Shown: positions 20,653 to 29,754 of the stretch, piece by piece | Position numbering within the stretch: position 1 is the first letter of the stretch | Layout: every line of letters begins with the position of its first letter | DNA from: Asparagopsis taxiformis | Taxonomy: Eukaryota; Rhodophyta; Florideophyceae; Bonnemaisoniales; Bonnemaisoniaceae | Assembly (NCBI GenBank): GCA_030407315.1 | Contig: JALQPE010000232.1 | Coordinates: forward strand, 62,001 to 126,000 | Direction: 5' to 3' | DNA: 64,000 bases | Program-made: the position numbers and the translations under genes | Notes under the pieces: generated by a model | Databases searched by the model: none | What the model saw: only the letters and a program-made list of their open reading frames with translations | What the model was told of the DNA's origin: nothing

Positions 20653-23600
20653 TTAATGCAGTAGATGTAGTGGACGCCTACGGAAGAGAAGTAGACGTCT
20701 CGCATGGATGGGGCGACGTGATACCTTCGCTTGGTCGGAAGCGAGTAGGTATCGGGGGTGGCTAGCTTGGATGACCTTAAACGGTCCGTACCACTTGGTT
20801 TCGAACAACGACAACTTCGTCGCTCCGAAAGCTTTCCCTTTCGCCACAAGGACCTCGTCGCCTACCTCGAACCGACGTTCTGGTAGGTGAGCTCGAGCTT
20901 GGGTATTGCGTAGATGCATTTCTACCCTGCTCGCTCGTTGCGACTGGAGAGCTAACATCTCAAACAGTCGGGATTGAGGGTCCAGCGGACGGTCCAGAAG
21001 CGGTGACGGGTCGTGGGCGACTACCCTTGGTACCACTCCGTACATCAGTTCGAAGGGTGAGGTGCCGCCTGTCATGCAACGACGGCGGTAACCGTAGAGC
21101 ACGTGCGGGAGTAGGATGTCCCATTCGACCGAGTCCCTGCCTTTAACTTTGGCTAAGGACCTCTTGATGGTCCCTACCATTCGCTCGGCTCGCCCATTAG
21201 ACATGGGGGAGTACTCAAGCACGGTCTTCCAATCGATCCCGTTGCTCTTCATGAAACTCGCGAGTGTCGCAGCTGTGAAACACCCCGCATTGTCGGATAC
21301 AATGGTAGTTGGGGGGCCGAACGAGTAGATGATCTCATCCTTCACGAAATTGAGTACGACATCCGCGGTACTAGCTGCGGTGGCCCTGGCGATAGGCCAG
21401 CCAGTGAGGTGTTCCACAGCGATGAGAAGGAATCGGTTACCTTTGGCCGTGCGCGGGAGCGGCCCCGCAAAGTCGATGGAAAACGTGTGGAAAAGGCCTG
21501 TCAACGGCTGACTCAGGGTAGTCCGATAGCGGGGTACCGGTTTATTCTTCTGACACCCCTCACAACTCCGAACGTAGTCGTGAATGTCCTTGCCCATACG
21601 CGGCCACCAGTAACGTTCCACAATAAACTGGCGGGTCGAGGCAGCGTCCCAATGACCGATGTTGTCGTGGAACATTTGCAGGATCTTGATTCGGAGCGGA
21701 ATCGGTGCGACTACCTTGGGTCCCAACGCGGTGCGGCGAAAGAGCTGGTCTTCCCAGACTAAGAAATCCTTGGAACTCCGTCGAACCTTTTGTCGAGCTA
21801 GGCCCTCTACTTCGGGTTCAGCTCCACCCCGTAAGTATTGGAACACTGTGACTAGGTCAGGTTCTATGCGGAGGGCTTCTGGAATAGCAAGCAGGGCGAG
21901 GTCGCCCTCATCTTCTCCTGACCCCGGAGCGGTATGGGTTTGTTCTAGACGGGACAGAAAGTCTGCAGCGGAGTTCTGTTTTCCCGGCCTGAACGATATG
22001 ACGAAGTCGTATTCCGCGAGGAAGTCGAGCCAACGGGCAAGTCGCCCGTGTATATCTTTCTTCTGGAATGCGTATTGCAACGCTTGGTGATCCGTCATCA
22101 ACTTGAAGGGCTGGGTGGACAGAAGGTAGAGTCGGAATTTCTTCAGTGCAAAGATAACTGCTAGGGCTTCCCGTTCGCATGCCGAATATTTTCTTTCAGC
22201 CGTATTCATCGTCCTACTCGCGAATTGAATAGGATGAATACGCCCGTCTTCCTTCTTCTGCGCTAGTACAGCTCCGACGGATACGGAGGAGGCATCTGTC
22301 TCGACTAAGAAGGGAGTATCGAAGTCAGGGAAGGAAAGGACGGGAGCCGAAGTTAGTTTTTCCTTCAGCGTCCCGAAGGCTTGATTCATCTCCTCTGTCC
22401 ATTCGAAGGAACGTCCAGAAGAGGTATATGGGAATAGAGAAGCCGAGATGTCAGCAAACCCCTTAATGAACCGGCGATAGTAGCCCGCCAAACCGAGGAA
22501 GCTGCGGAGCTCGGAAGCGGTTTGCGGCGGAGCTACATCTCTAATGGCAGAAATCTTGGCGGGGTCTACTGACACCCCATCGTGGCTAACGATGTGACCA
22601 AGCAACTCGACTTTAGGTTGAGCGAAGAAGCATTTGACGACCTTCAGCTTCAAACCCCTCTGACTTAGGGACTCGAAAAGGATACGAAGGTGGGAAACGT
22701 GTTCTCCCATGTTTTTAGAGAATACCACAACATCGTCGAGATACGCTCGGACGAATGGTAGATCCTTGACCATCTCATCCATCATCCTCTGGAAGGTGGA
22801 CGGGGCATTCATTAGTCCAAACGGCATAACTTCGAACTTGTAGGTACCGTAACGGGTGACGAAAGTCGTCATCTCCTTGCAAGCGGTATCCATTCGAATC
22901 TGCCAATACCCAGAGAAGAGATCGAGAGTGGTGAAGAGGGAATTTCCTCCCAATTCATCGAAAATCTCTTCGATCCTGGGTAAGGGCCAACGATCGGGTT
23001 TGATCTTCCGATTCAGGATGCGGTAGTCGACGCAGAAACGAGGTTTCCCGTCCTTCTTCGTAGCAATGACCACCGGGAAGGACCATGCTGATGAGGCCGG
23101 GGTGATGATTCCCGCTTCCAGCATGCGATCGATTTCGGATCGTACTACCTCGTTGTGTTTCGGCGACAACCGACGAGGTTGGTGGTAGACAGGGGTGTCG
23201 TCTTCCAGCTCAAAAGAGTGTTTAACAGGGACGTCGGCTTTCCTGAGATCGTGAAAGGACCAAGCTACGATTCCGTAGTCCTTCAACGACTCCGATATAA
23301 CTCGTCTATCCGAGGGTGATAGATGCACGAGTTTTTCTTCGATGAGCTTGTCATGCTCTTCGGTCTCAGAGAGGTCGCTCTCCTCTTCGACCGCTAATTG
23401 CGGCTTGGCGAAATCAACGTGGGCGACAATTAGCGTACCTTCGTCTTCTTCGCCTGAAGAAGTCGTCGAGGCTCCTTCATCGGTGCTGAGAGACGTGAAG
23501 TCTTCGCTTTCACTACCACCCTGAGGAAGGAAGTGGAGGCCGTTATCGGGTTCTAGCCCAATCCGCGCCGATTCTTCGCCGAGTTGTATCTCAACGACTC

Positions 23601-25272
23601 GACTCCCAATATCCAGTTTAGCCTGTAGATCTTCCATGGCCGGTAAGCCGATGATGAGGCCGATAGGTGCCTTTTCAATGGTGAGGAAATCCATGGAAGC
23701 TGTGAGGTTTCCAAAGGTTATGGGCACATCTTTGACACGGCCAATGCAGTTGGCGCTCGACCCATCTGCGACCGTAATCCTCTGCTTGGTACGCTTCGGC
23801 AGGAGGCACAACTGACGGGCGAGATCAGCAGAGATGATATTGGGTATAGCCCCAGTATCCAGGAGCGCGCGAATCTCTCGACCATAGATACGAACTGGCG
23901 CGACCATCAGAACTCGTTTGTTCTGAACGTTTAAGGCTGGCGCAGCCTTACTCGGTCGGCGATTCTTAAGAGGCGAGAAGAGACGTCGCATCTCTTTGGC
24001 GGCTTCGGCGGCGTCTCCACGAAGGAGTTGGCCGAAAGTGAGGCCTGTGGACGCATTAGCGAGCTCTCCAACAACGTCGTACTTTCCGACGTGATCTTGA
24101 AGAACCTTCTTGGAAGTGTTCTTTTTCTTCGCCTTGCGGTTTTTCTTCCCTCGGATGGGAAGAGGCTCCAGTTGCAAGGGAGGTAGGATACGACCAGGCG
24201 TTGGGTGCATCAGGTTTTCAGTGTTGATCCCCTCAGCTCGACGTTGCTTCGGAACCGCTTCTCCCGTCATGGTACGTTTCGTAGTACCAACAACATCGGG
24301 AGTTGCGGTTACAACGGTAACTTGATTCGAACGGGAGGAATCGTCCCTGCCGGTAGAGGGGCTCCTCTGCTTCTCCGTGCCCTTCTGGCGACTATAGCAA
24401 GTCGCGACAGAATGACCCAGACGACCACATTTCGAGCAACGGGTGTCTCGGTGAGGGTTTTCGGGGCAGGAGTTAGCCCCATGTCCCGGTTTCTGACAGA
24501 AGGAGCAAGGACGAGGCGTTTCGCGCCTATCCGATGAGGATGCTCCTGTCTGCTTGCGGACGATGAGGGAGAGCTCAGCGAGTTGCTCCGCTAGCTTGTC
24601 CACCTTGTTCTCCACCTGTGACGTTCGTGCGTCGGGACGGTTCAGGACCCGCTTAGATCCAAAGGTGGAATCGAGCGGGTGCTGTTTCCCTGTATCGTGA
24701 TATGGGACGGAAGAGAGGAAGTCCTTGCGACCCTGGTCGAAGTCACGCACCACTTTCTTGAGGTCGGTGTAGTGCGTGGCACCGCGATAGATCGCGAACT
24801 GGGCCAGTTCTGGGAAGCGGGAGAGTGCATTCCTCAGAAGGCCAAACTTAGCTTCATCATTGAAAGATGCCTTTTCGAACAGACGATCCATAGTTTTGAG
24901 CGAGCCGACAAGATCCTCGGGATCCAGTACCGCGTTGATGGCACTGCGGATATCGTCACTCGGCTCTGTCTTGACTCCGAAACGATCGATGAAGGCCTTC
25001 TTGACGAGGGCGTAGTTCATAGCCTCTTCCGTCAGCGCTCCATCCTTGGCGAACGTTTCGTAGTAGAAGTCGAATGCCTCGCCCTCGAGGTGGGCGAGGA
25101 GTTCGAGAGCTTTCTCCTCGTCGGACTTGCCGCGCATAGCGACGTTCTCGAAGAAGAAGAAGAACTTCTTGACGTCGGAAGAGAGAGAGCCGTCCATCTT
25201 AGCAGTGGATGGACCCGCCTGCTGGTTCGGGTCGTCGGCCCTCCACAAGAGTACCATGTTGTACGCGGCCAC
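20653..25272 (-). CDS. Ty3/gypsy Gag-Pol polyprotein
   Basis: One open frame with every pol domain. Gag occupies about residues 26-250. Two CCHC zinc knuckles lie at 256-269 and 279-292. An aspartic protease has LLDTGA (Asp472). Reverse transcriptase spans about 700-880 with YLDD at 844-847. RNase H has TDAS (Asp993). Integrase has an HHCC finger (about 1202-1240) and D1267, D1327, E1363, followed by a GPF-type C-terminal segment. No chromodomain is seen. The listed first codon (25272) is GTG inside the LTR. The first ATG is at 25257-25255, with its A being the last LTR base and the rest forming the primer-binding site; Met26 (25197-25195) is the next candidate and the safer start. No stop or frameshift interrupts it, so the element may be autonomous. 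Confidence 0.93.
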   Translation of the reverse strand: MAAYNMVLLWRADDPNQQAGPSTAKMDGSLSSDVKKFFFFFENVAMRGKSDEEKALELLAHLEGEAFDFYYETFAKDGALTEEAMNYALVKKAFIDRFGVKTEPSDDIRSAINAVLDPEDLVGSLKTMDRLFEKASFNDEAKFGLLRNALSRFPELAQFAIYRGATHYTDLKKVVRDFDQGRKDFLSSVPYHDTGKQHPLDSTFGSKRVLNRPDARTSQVENKVDKLAEQLAELSLIVRKQTGASSSDRRETPRPCSFCQKPGHGANSCPENPHRDTRCSKCGRLGHSVATCYSRQKGTEKQRSPSTGRDDSSRSNQVTVVTATPDVVGTTKRTMTGEAVPKQRRAEGINTENLMHPTPGRILPPLQLEPLPIRGKKNRKAKKKNTSKKVLQDHVGKYDVVGELANASTGLTFGQLLRGDAAEAAKEMRRLFSPLKNRRPSKAAPALNVQNKRVLMVAPVRIYGREIRALLDTGAIPNIISADLARQLCLLPKRTKQRITVADGSSANCIGRVKDVPITFGNLTASMDFLTIEKAPIGLIIGLPAMEDLQAKLDIGSRVVEIQLGEESARIGLEPDNGLHFLPQGGSESEDFTSLSTDEGASTTSSGEEDEGTLIVAHVDFAKPQLAVEEESDLSETEEHDKLIEEKLVHLSPSDRRVISESLKDYGIVAWSFHDLRKADVPVKHSFELEDDTPVYHQPRRLSPKHNEVVRSEIDRMLEAGIITPASSAWSFPVVIATKKDGKPRFCVDYRILNRKIKPDRWPLPRIEEIFDELGGNSLFTTLDLFSGYWQIRMDTACKEMTTFVTRYGTYKFEVMPFGLMNAPSTFQRMMDEMVKDLPFVRAYLDDVVVFSKNMGEHVSHLRILFESLSQRGLKLKVVKCFFAQPKVELLGHIVSHDGVSVDPAKISAIRDVAPPQTASELRSFLGLAGYYRRFIKGFADISASLFPYTSSGRSFEWTEEMNQAFGTLKEKLTSAPVLSFPDFDTPFLVETDASSVSVGAVLAQKKEDGRIHPIQFASRTMNTAERKYSACEREALAVIFALKKFRLYLLSTQPFKLMTDHQALQYAFQKKDIHGRLARWLDFLAEYDFVISFRPGKQNSAADFLSRLEQTHTAPGSGEDEGDLALLAIPEALRIEPDLVTVFQYLRGGAEPEVEGLARQKVRRSSKDFLVWEDQLFRRTALGPKVVAPIPLRIKILQMFHDNIGHWDAASTRQFIVERYWWPRMGKDIHDYVRSCEGCQKNKPVPRYRTTLSQPLTGLFHTFSIDFAGPLPRTAKGNRFLLIAVEHLTGWPIARATAASTADVVLNFVKDEIIYSFGPPTTIVSDNAGCFTAATLASFMKSNGIDWKTVLEYSPMSNGRAERMVGTIKRSLAKVKGRDSVEWDILLPHVLYGYRRRCMTGGTSPFELMYGVVPRVVAHDPSPLLDRPLDPQSRLFEMLALQSQRASRVEMHLRNTQARAHLPERRFEVGDEVLVAKGKAFGATKLSLFETKWYGPFKVIQASHPRYLLASDQAKVSRRPIHARRLLLFRRRPLHLLH
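25239..25256 (-). other. Primer-binding site of Ty3/gypsy element
   Basis: Directly after the 5' LTR the coding strand reads TGGTACTCTTGTGG, starting with the TGG complementary to a tRNA CCA end. The primer tRNA would end CCACAAGAGTACCA. The gag frame can be read through this site. Confidence 0.6.
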
Positions 25273-25488
25273 GGGACGGGGAGTGAAACGGTGTAAAATG
25301 TAGAAACGTAGATAGATCGATTTTTACTAAGTCTAGCTTATCTCCCTCTAGGTTATTCCGACCGCTGGGAGCTGTATTTAGCTTCCTACGGTTGGACGAC
25401 TGGAAACTTCCAGACGTCTACCTAACCCTAAATTAAAATTCTGGTAGAAATTACCTGTAGAATTTTTCTTGTAAAAGTCATTTCCACA
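25257..25488 (-). repeat. 5' LTR of Ty3/gypsy element
   Basis: 232 bp, no differences from 18460-18691 seen by eye. Followed on the plus strand by the second copy of the target duplication GCATT (25489-25493). Confidence 0.95.
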
Positions 25489-26245
25489 GCATTGTTGCCG
25501 GAAAAGTATGTTGATTTTTTTCATTCAACGATGGCGCGTCTTTCCTTTCGCAAAGGGAATATTGAATAATCCTTGGATATACTACGAGTAGGAATGAAGG
25601 GTATGAGGGCAGTTCACCTTGTTGTGGAGTGGTACAACTCCCCAATGGAAGATGCGCAGAGGTGCAAAAGAAGGATGGCAGCAATGAACAGGTGCATGGT
25701 TATCATCAATACGCGAACAATGAACGCATGTGGGTGGTTGAAATTTCAAAAACTTTCAAAAGTCATCTTCCTAACAATAAAGCTCCATCAGAGAGACTGG
25801 GGCTGTTCCATGCACAATCTCGAGCATGAAAAAATCGTGAGCGTAGATACTTTTGATTTGTAGATCTGGTATTGGGTGTGTGTACAATCCATCAGGTGGC
25901 ATACTACTGTGAGTCAGCGACCAGATATGGGTCATCATTTTCATTAAAATTTGAGTTCTATGCGCAAAACTCCCGCGAAATACGGAAACTAGAATGGGTG
26001 CCTTCAGAAATCCACCACTTGACTACTTCACCACTTTTGAGCCAATAATTGTACAAGGAAAGTAATTGGATGTTTACCACTTTGAACGCGGAGAAGTTGT
26101 CTACCCTCTACCCGAGGGTACTCCGCTTTACACTCCAGTGCTCGGTATAAAATGAAGTCATACATTGGAAAACAGACTGTCCTTCGCGGTATGAGGGCCA
26201 TAGTCGGAACAAAAAGGGACCGTTGGACTATTAATCGAACATTTC
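25489..26245. other. Upstream flank of receptor copy B, continued; no gene
   Basis: Continues the duplicated block cut by the gypsy element. About 25580-25840 matches 43340-43540 upstream of copy C (for example AATGGAAGATGCGC in both). The short open frames here are part of this shared flank and are not convincing genes. A plus-strand promoter-like stretch sits at 26101-26152. Confidence 0.5.
26101..26152 (+). promoter_or_regulatory. Promoter-like stretch (GGGTAC, CTCCAGTGC, TATA)
   Basis: CCCGAGGGTAC, then CTCCAGTGC, then CTCGGTATAAAA (TATA at 26146-26152). The LTR at 26246 begins 94 bp downstream, so the gene it served may have been cut off. The GGGTAC and CTCCAGTGC pieces recur together at about 13990-14018. 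Confidence 0.35.
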
Positions 26246-28421
26246 TGTAGGACCAGCCGGGGTGGCGATCGCTAAGGGAGTTCTAGAATTGCAGTCGTAT
26301 CAGGTCGAGGTGAACCGGATCGCGCTGGTTGAACTTGCGTTTCGCGCGTCGCTCGTGTAGTGCAATGCCACTTGGCGAAGCGCTTACAGCTAGGTGTTTC
26401 ACCTCCAATTTTGGGCACTTTACCCAATTCTTTTAATTCTCAACTATTTTGGACTATCTATTCTAACAGCAGTGCAATCACTGAACACGTGGCACGTGAC
26501 ACCAGTGATACACTGAATTGTACACTACACCTAACGGTTTACACTGTATTTACAGTGTGCCAGCGCCGCCGGCGCACCCGTCACTTAGGGTTTTTCGACC
26601 ACCCCACTGTATCAGTATTTAGCCTAGCTATTGGACACCAACCACAAGGACATTTAGGGTTACAAGCCACATGTAATTTATTATTTAACTAGAGGCGAAT
26701 CGCCATGTCCTTTGATTGTAAAAGCCAGCCGGAAGCTCGGTGTCCAATCTACCCCCAGGGTGCGTTTTGCCTACTGATTCAGTGTGCTTCTCCCTTGGCT
26801 ATGGTGCTTGGCACTCTTCCGGTGTCCCTTTTCGCTGATTCAGCTTCTCAATGTCGGGACGCTGTATCAGCATTGCCCCTACCACGCGTCACCGGTGGTG
26901 CGCGTGCCCCTCAATCAGGTGTCTTCGGCCGCCTGGTGCCCACCCGGAGGTATGGTTGCGAGCCACTCCCAACTTGCGTTTCGCAGTCTCATTACAGCCT
27001 GCTTCGACTTTGGCTATAGTGTCTGGCCTGCTTCTGGAACCCATTCCCCGCTGTATCAGCTTTCTGTCCTGGCCGTCGTGCTGGTTCAGCAAACCCCCCG
27101 CCGACCAATCGGACTTGGTTATTGATGTGCTCCCAAATATCGTTTTGCAGTCTCATAGAAGCCTGCTTCGTCTTTGGCTATAGCGCGGACCGCGCCGACC
27201 CTGGTCACTCTCTGATTCAGTCTTTGACTGGTTATTCTGTTGGATCAGCTTCCCTTTCCCTGATACCACGCGTCACCGGTGGTGCGCGTGCCCTTCGATC
27301 AGGTATCTTCGGGTGCCTGGTGCCCGGCTCTTGAGCCATTGCCCCTCTCCCGCTGTACCAGCGTATCGCTGTATGCATCGCTGTACCAACGTCCGCCCTA
27401 TCCTATAGGGCTCCCCCTTCTTCTTCTCTTTTGCTTCTTATACAGGGCACTCACCCCTTTTGTGCCTGGTGTCCTCCCTTCTTCCCTATTAGGGTTGGTG
27501 AACCACCATCCTTTCGGTGCACCACCATGACTCACCATGTGACCACAGGATTCTAGACGGATCGTCTGTGTGGCCTTACAACCCACACTAAGGCAGGCGA
27601 TTCGCCTTTGCTCTACCACACTCGACCCGAGCCTGACTACCGAGACAGGAAGGCTCGAACACCTCGCGGTGGCTCGCCGATTCGGCTTACAGCCAAGGCT
27701 GGCCGTTGTCGAATCGACCAAGCCATTGCACTACAGCTCGGTCGCGGTGGCGATCGGCTGGTACAACGGCGGAACGCGTAGGGATCGATCGCAACACGGG
27801 ATTCGCGGGCCGGCGCAAGCCGTGATCTCAGGGTGAGATCACCGAGTAAACCCGAGCACAACGCGATCCACACAGGGGTCGTAAATCCCTGGCCTAGTGG
27901 CGTGCGACGCAACGCGCGCTATCGCGGTGCGACGCAGTTCGACGATCGGTTTATGCGCAGCGCGCACGCGAACATCGGCGATCGTGAGCAACCCGCACGC
28001 AGTGTCGTAACGCAATCGGTCCTCGTGACGCGCTAGACGCTTAAATCGTAGCTGCGAAGATGCTGGCAGTTTATTGGTAAGGTGCGAAGCAGAACGACCA
28101 TTAATAGCTAACTACTAAGGACAGGTTGTCCTTGCGTGGCTGGCCGGCGGCCGCTCGCTCGCACGCAAAAAGGGAAATATTTGGGAAAAAGACTTTCGTC
28201 ATAAAAAACCCAAAAAGGGGAAATAAAGGGAAATTCGTAGAAATCGCTTCGCGTGGCGCCGGGCTCGCAATCGCACGCGTTCGCACAGGCACGCCGTGAC
28301 ACGTAATTGTATCGCCACGCGTACGCTCGCTTACTAACTAACTAAACGCGGATGCACGCAGACTCAACTCGATGCCATCGCTCCGACCCGCGTTCGCGCT
28401 CGCAACATAAATTGCATCACA
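26246..28421 (+). repeat. LTR of family RLT-A, copy 1 (with nested insertion)
   Basis: Begins TGTAGGACCAGCC and ends ATCACA. Without the nested insert at 26356-27735 and its target copy it is about 790 bp, like copy 3 (800 bp). It matches copies at 32401-33875 and 36331-37130 (minus). It is followed at once by TGGTCCACCTGCCCGC, a TGG-initial primer-binding site, so this is a 5' LTR of a truncated retrotransposon and not a solo LTR. Confidence 0.75.
26356..27735. mobile_element. Nested 1,380-bp TG...CA element, family RLT-B
   Basis: Inserted in RLT-A copy 1 with target duplication GCTCG (26351-26355 and 27736-27740). Ends are inverted: TGTAGTGCAATG and CATTGCACTACA. This size and termini fit a solo LTR or a non-autonomous LTR element. 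It has internal direct repeats: about 65 bp with CACGCGTCACCGGTGGTGCG at 26880 and 27267, and a GCAGTCTCAT...GCTTCG unit at about 26980 and 27147. No coding capacity seen. Confidence 0.75.
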
Positions 28422-29041
28422 TGGTCCACCTGCCCGCTTCTTTTAACGCCGCCAGGGGACCGGGAGTGGCCTTCCGCCCACCGGGACAAGGCTACCGGCT
28501 GGGAGCGCTGTCGGTTCGGCATCCCCAGCCGGTCAACCGAGCCAACGCCCGTGGGATTCTCAATCGGTTTCGACCGCAGCAGCCGGCGGTATCACAGTTG
28601 CAGAACCCGCTGTGTGGGCACCCACGCGTGGAGGCGACCACAATTCCCCGCGGGGATCCATCGCGTTAAGCGCGTAGTTAACCCTTGAGTGGGTTGAGGA
28701 CGGCCACGGCCGATAGATCCCTCCGGCAGGATAGATCCAGCCGTCCCGGACCCCGCTCTACCACCCGTTACCGGGTTGGGGGACAGGTGTCCGGGCTCCG
28801 AGGGATAGATCCACCCGACACAGCCCTCCGGTGACGAGGATCGCACGAGACATCCGCCTCGTGGAATCGGCGCTCTCACTCGTGAGTTCGAAGCCTTATC
28901 CTTATCTACTAATCCTCCTTGGAGGTACAATCTATCTTACAGGGCTAAGGTCCTACAATTCTCCAATGCCCGTTGCATTTATACTTCTGTCCCAGAAACA
29001 CTCGAAATTCGTAACATGGCCGGCCACGAGCATTCCACCCA
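28422..29041 (+). mobile_element. Internal remnant of the RLT-A retrotransposon
   Basis: Starts with the primer-binding site (28422-28437) and continues with GC-rich sequence of no recognisable coding capacity. It is cut at 29042 by an RLT-D LTR. Confidence 0.45.
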
Positions 29042-29738
29042 TGTTGTCGTACCGCCTGGCGGTCTTCTCATACTGAGCCGTGTCGCCTCCCTATTGGGTA
29101 CCCACTTAAGGGACATGCCAATCAGAAGGCACCAGCCAACTGGGCGTGTTTCCTGTAATTGGGACACCCTCAAGGCTGTAAGTACCCCACTCGGGCCCAT
29201 CAGCCCCGGCCAAGACCCCACAAGGGGCAAATTCTAACTTCAAGCTGATCAGCTGAACATTACAATGTAAGCCTAACTGGCAATGACCTCGCGGGTAGGC
29301 GAGCGCCGTTAACTGGATTCGGATTGGTCAACTAACTGGATATTTATTCCTAACCACTAACCCTATCTTACAGCAGACTTAGTATAAATATGCCACTGGA
29401 TTGGCCAGTAGGCTCGAGCCTATCGGTGTCCAGAGTAACGTAAACTCAAGTGGAATTACAACCCATTGGAACAGTGTTCGCATACCTAACGTTTAACCCT
29501 CTCAGGGAAGACCTTAGGGTTAGCCAACAGCTCGACGGATTACGTCACTCGCTCCATTCATACGCATCTCGCGTGAGCGCAATAATCGCACAACCCCCTC
29601 CGGGTAGCGATGCTTTCTCTCATACGAGATTACCCGCTGGGTACACTAAAGGTTCATCTGCTCTACCACTTCCTCTACCGAGGTTCGCGACACCTGTCGG
29701 GTGGTTTTGCCGCACCAGCGGATTTTCTACCTGCTACA
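29042..29738 (+). repeat. LTR of family RLT-D, plus copy
   Basis: 697 bp, TGTTGTCGTACC to CCTGCTACA, with a TATAAATA box at 29383-29390. Near-identical to the inverted copy at 31199-31892. Flanking pentamers (ACCCA, TCTGC) do not match, so it is a retained LTR of a rearranged element, not a clean solo LTR. Its right end sits in a perfect palindrome (29731-29755, 12-bp arms CTGCTACATCTG) around one base. Confidence 0.7.
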
Positions 29739-29754
29739 TCTGCCAGATGTAGCA

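Larger units (their letters stand above)
18460..25488 (-). mobile_element. Young complete Ty3/gypsy retrotransposon with antisense H3-mimic gene
   Basis: A 7,029-bp LTR retrotransposon in minus orientation. The two 232-bp LTRs (18460-18691 and 25257-25488) appear identical by eye and carry TG...CA ends. A 5-bp target duplication GCATT flanks it (18455-18459 and 25489-25493). A TGG-initial primer-binding site abuts the 5' LTR and a G6 polypurine tract abuts the 3' LTR. A single uninterrupted gag-pol frame (25272-20653) has all expected domains. Between pol and the 3' LTR, on the plus strand, lies a second gene (19025-20486). Identical LTRs and an open 1.5-kilocodon pol imply very recent, possibly ongoing, activity. 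The insertion splits the upstream flank of receptor copy B; copy C's flank shows the uninterrupted state. Confidence 0.95.

Noticed and set aside
24679..25296. 205-codon plus-strand frame
   Set aside because: Lies wholly antisense to the gag region and LTR of the gypsy element; composition is a shadow of the Gag codons.
27540..27735. tRNA-like or SINE-like look of the RLT-B right end (GTTCGAGCC as a B box)
   Set aside because: No paired A box at the right spacing; TG...CA termini and a 5-bp duplication fit an LTR better.
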